Shown here: positions 61,565 through 64,000 of the stretch, one piece after another
How the letters are laid out: each line of letters starts with the position of its first letter
Position numbering within the stretch: position 1 is the first letter of the stretch
Assembly: GCA_022495005.1 (NCBI GenBank)
Contig: JAGYXB010001405.1
Span: 124,001 to 188,000, forward strand
From: Rhyacophila brunnea
Taxonomy: Eukaryota > Arthropoda > Insecta > Trichoptera > Rhyacophilidae
Length of the DNA: 64,000 nt
Direction: 5' to 3'
Notes under the pieces: generated by a model
Seen by the model: only the letters and a program-made list of their open reading frames with translations
Told to the model about the DNA's origin: nothing
Database searches by the model: none
Translations under genes and position numbers: made by a program

Positions 61565-62150
61565 GAGTGGCGAGGGGTGGAGGTAGGCTGTTAGGATTCG
61601 ACATAAATAGTGCATACTAAATATTGTCAGTCAAACGTATTTCTTTTCATTGAAGTACGACTATAATGTGTATAATATAGTATTTATTAGTTTTTAAAAT
61701 TCAAATAAACCCCGCCGAATTCAAGCCATAGTAGATAAATGTCAAAAAATATTTGTTTTTCTGTAAAATATCTAAAATTATGCCATGAAACCATAAATAA
61801 TTTAAAATACTTTATGGATAAAAGAATATTTTTATCGAGTATGGTTTGGTTTAAGCAGGGTTTAATGAATTAAAAAAAAACAACCAACACCACCTGTGAT
61901 ATGTATTCTAATTCAAAGAAAATAAATTAGTATGACTGAAAAAATCTGCACTATTTTTGTCGGATAGCCCATACATACTTACATAATTATGGATTGGTTT
62001 ACGCAGGGTTTATTTGAATAAAAAAAACTAACCAGCACCATCTGAAAATTGTGTTCTTAGTTCAATGAAAACAAATAAGTACGTCTGATAAAGTTTAGTG
62101 TGCACTATTTATGTCGAACCTTAACAGCCTACCTCCGCCCCTTGCCACTG
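61565..62150. mobile_element. Inverted-repeat element with internal tandem duplication
   Basis: Left GAGTGGCGAGGGGTGGAGG with AGGCTGTTAGGATTCGACAT. Right, inverted: GCCTACCTCCGCCCCTTGCC ending CACTG. Arms are similar for about 90 bp, including CATAAATAGTGCA. Two further direct units start near 61840 and 61988 (TATGG-TTGGTTTA-GCAGGG, then ACCAACACCACCTG or ACCAGCACCATCTG). The right arm is the continuation of the second unit. The CAGTGGC end suggests hAT, but no 8-bp duplication was found. Confidence 0.65.
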
Positions 62151-62392
62151 AACTATATTACTTCATATTAGGTACCTATATAATCTTTGTCATTGTCCTG
62201 ATAGTCTTATGCGGATTTTATCCTGAAAAGGATTCTATACAATATGACGATAAACCAAATACTTCGTCGTAGAGTGAAGATAATGTGTTTTTTCTATACA
62301 GAATATAGATGAATATATCCGACGCTTATTAGTAAGACTGACGTTTTTTAGGTGCTTAATAGTTATTGAGAAAATAGAATGTTAAATATTAA

Positions 62393-62776
62393 CCCATTGG
62401 AGACAATCGGCGCCAATTTGGCGCCGCTGTTACAGGATGCAGGACATGGTGAAAATAAAATATTTTTACTTACTTAATCATATATTCATTTTTTTTAAAT
62501 GTTAAAATTACTTGATAATATAATATGTAGCTATATTTTTATGTTGTTATTCATATAGATTCTTATACATTTTTAAGAATTTTTGGATTTAAAAAAAATG
62601 TATTTTTATTTAAATTTATCAAAATAATGTTCAATTTGGTAGTTATGAGGTGTTTGAGTATGTAAAAAACATATAATTGCCCTCCATCTTCTAATTTTTT
62701 ATTTAGCTACAGTTTTTGTATATCTTTACTTTATAGTTAACCTCTATCATATTTTTGTCATTTTGTATAAAAAGGG
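62393..62776. mobile_element. piggyBac-like MITE, 384 bp
   Basis: TTAA lies at both edges (62389-62392 and 62777-62780). The left end is CCCATTGGAGAC and the right end reads CCCTTTTTATAC on the other strand, so the ends are CCC...GGG within TTAA as in piggyBac. Just inside the left end is CGGCGCCAATTTGGCGCCG, a near-perfect palindrome. No transposase. The terminal repeat is short, so this rests mainly on TTAA plus CCC. Confidence 0.5.
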
Positions 62777-62780
62777 TTAA

Positions 62781-64000
62781 AAAAACACAAAATCTTATAT
62801 TTTACATGTTTTCTTGATTCCACTGATACACAAAATTAACTTAAAATATAAAGAGATAATTTAAGAATTTAATACCTACCTATACGTATTTGAATTCAAT
62901 TAATAATAAATTAGTTATATTAATTTTAGTAATCAGTGTGCCTTTTTAATTGATCCTCAAAAATTCACCCCGTCTCATTTATTAGTTTTAATATTATTAC
63001 AAGTAGCATCGAATTAGTGACTAGATTTTTACTGAAATATTATTTTTAAGTTTATTCAGGTAAAGGTAATTTTACTGTTATTTAATTGCAAAATAATAAC
63101 AAATACTACACTGGTGATATTTTCATACATTAGTAATTTATATAATAGCTACATTGTTTCATACAAATGCAATTATATTACATAAATAACATTATCTTTG
63201 CATTTAGTATCAATTTACTAATATAAGTAAGTAATAAATATAACTAAATACAAAATGAAATACATATAAACTAGTAGTCATAGTTAATTATATAGCGATT
63301 TGATCGTACACAACATGTCCAAGTATTTAAATATAAATAATTTGTATTACGTTTCGTATATGTGTTAAAATGAAATCTGTATTGTAACGGGTAAATTTTC
63401 GTATTCTAAAACCCATCGTTCAGCAAGGTCATGATTTCAAAATCCGCCGGAAGAGGTAAAACTTACACGCGTTTTAATTAAATCAATACATTGGTTAGAT
63501 ATTTGGATTTAAGGCATGAAGCCTTTAAACCAACTGGCAGCCAATTATTCTATTAATAAATACTCGCTCTTTGTTACAATTATATTAGTAGGTGTCCACA
63601 TTTTCATATACTGAAAGATATATACCTACTATTTTATAAATTTATAAACATTTACACGCTCATTTTAGTCTGTTAAAAATGAAATTCAATGTTGAAGTCA
63701 TAAAAATATCATCGCACACATTACATGACAAGTATCGTTAATGCATTTGTAATGCCCCTTTTTATTCGTTTTCGATATCATGTATGAGTGCACCTTTCCA
63801 TTCGACATATTGATTTAAATTTGTTCAGTAGCTTGCAAAAAATATTTGCCAAATGGCAAAATGAATATATATTACGATTCAGAAAATAAATTTCACGAAA
63901 TCGCAAACTGTAGCAATATTTTTCTCCATATGTCTCACTTTATGTTGAAAATATTGTACTTCTTTCGAATCCTTTTTCATAAAAGACGTAAATTTGTTTC
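62781..64000. other. AT-rich DNA, nothing recognised
   Basis: No supported gene or repeat to the window end. Confidence 0.5.

Overview
The window looks like gene-free, AT-rich animal nuclear DNA, most likely from an insect. Two stretches of the arthropod telomeric pentamer TTAGG, a Helitron, Tc1/mariner-, hAT- and piggyBac-type remnants, tRNA-derived SINEs and 5'-truncated non-LTR retrotransposons all point that way. The composition and repeat style (frequent TATAATATTATAATA tracts, heads reading ACTAG-TGAAGTACCCGG) suggest a hemipteran such as an aphid relative, but that is inference. There is no prokaryotic signature: no operons and no ribosome binding sites. I found no open reading frame I can call a host gene. 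Every recognisable coding stretch belongs to a mobile element and is broken or truncated.

Layout. 1-277: a fold-back element with TTAGG repeats in its loop. 2.1-3.7 kb: a SINE relic, a possible hAT end, a minus-strand 5'-truncated LINE with target-site duplications, and a fold-back element next to it. 5.4-5.9 kb: a non-autonomous hAT-like copy, whose sister lies at 41.4-42.0 kb. 8.8-9.5 kb: a 725-bp hAT-like element with an 8-bp target duplication and a fold-back element inside it; a larger copy of that fold-back lies at 29.6-30.1 kb. 9.7-9.9 kb: a decayed copy of the same LINE. 10.8-13.7 kb: three SINE copies. 13.8-15.0 kb: an interspersed element carrying about eight tandem units of roughly 90-135 bp. 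24.4-25.1 kb: the best-preserved LINE fragment. 31.6 kb: a tRNA-like sequence followed by a T-run. 35.4, 41.5 and 47.4 kb: further SINEs. 37.4 and 48.1 kb: repeats resembling degenerate hammerhead-ribozyme modules of Penelope-like elements. 50.6-52.6 kb: an internally deleted Helitron. 53.6-54.5 and 60.3-60.7 kb: two relics of one Tc1/mariner-type transposase. 54.6-56.2 kb: a 1.6-kb element with 23-bp perfect terminal repeats and many internal copies of a terminal-like motif, which I could not assign to a superfamily. 61.6-62.2 and 62.4-62.8 kb: two more terminal-inverted-repeat elements.

Between the repeats, a dozen islands of a few hundred bases are clearly richer in G+C than their surroundings and are not recognisably repetitive. 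They could be cis-regulatory DNA in a large intron or gene desert, and one (40.85-41.26 kb) could be a promoter with a 5' exon. This is inference from composition only.

The elements do not work as a pathway. The window records layered insertion, for example a SINE inside a hAT-like element and a fold-back inside another hAT-like element. All boundaries were read by eye and may be off by a few bases; family assignments were not tested by database search.
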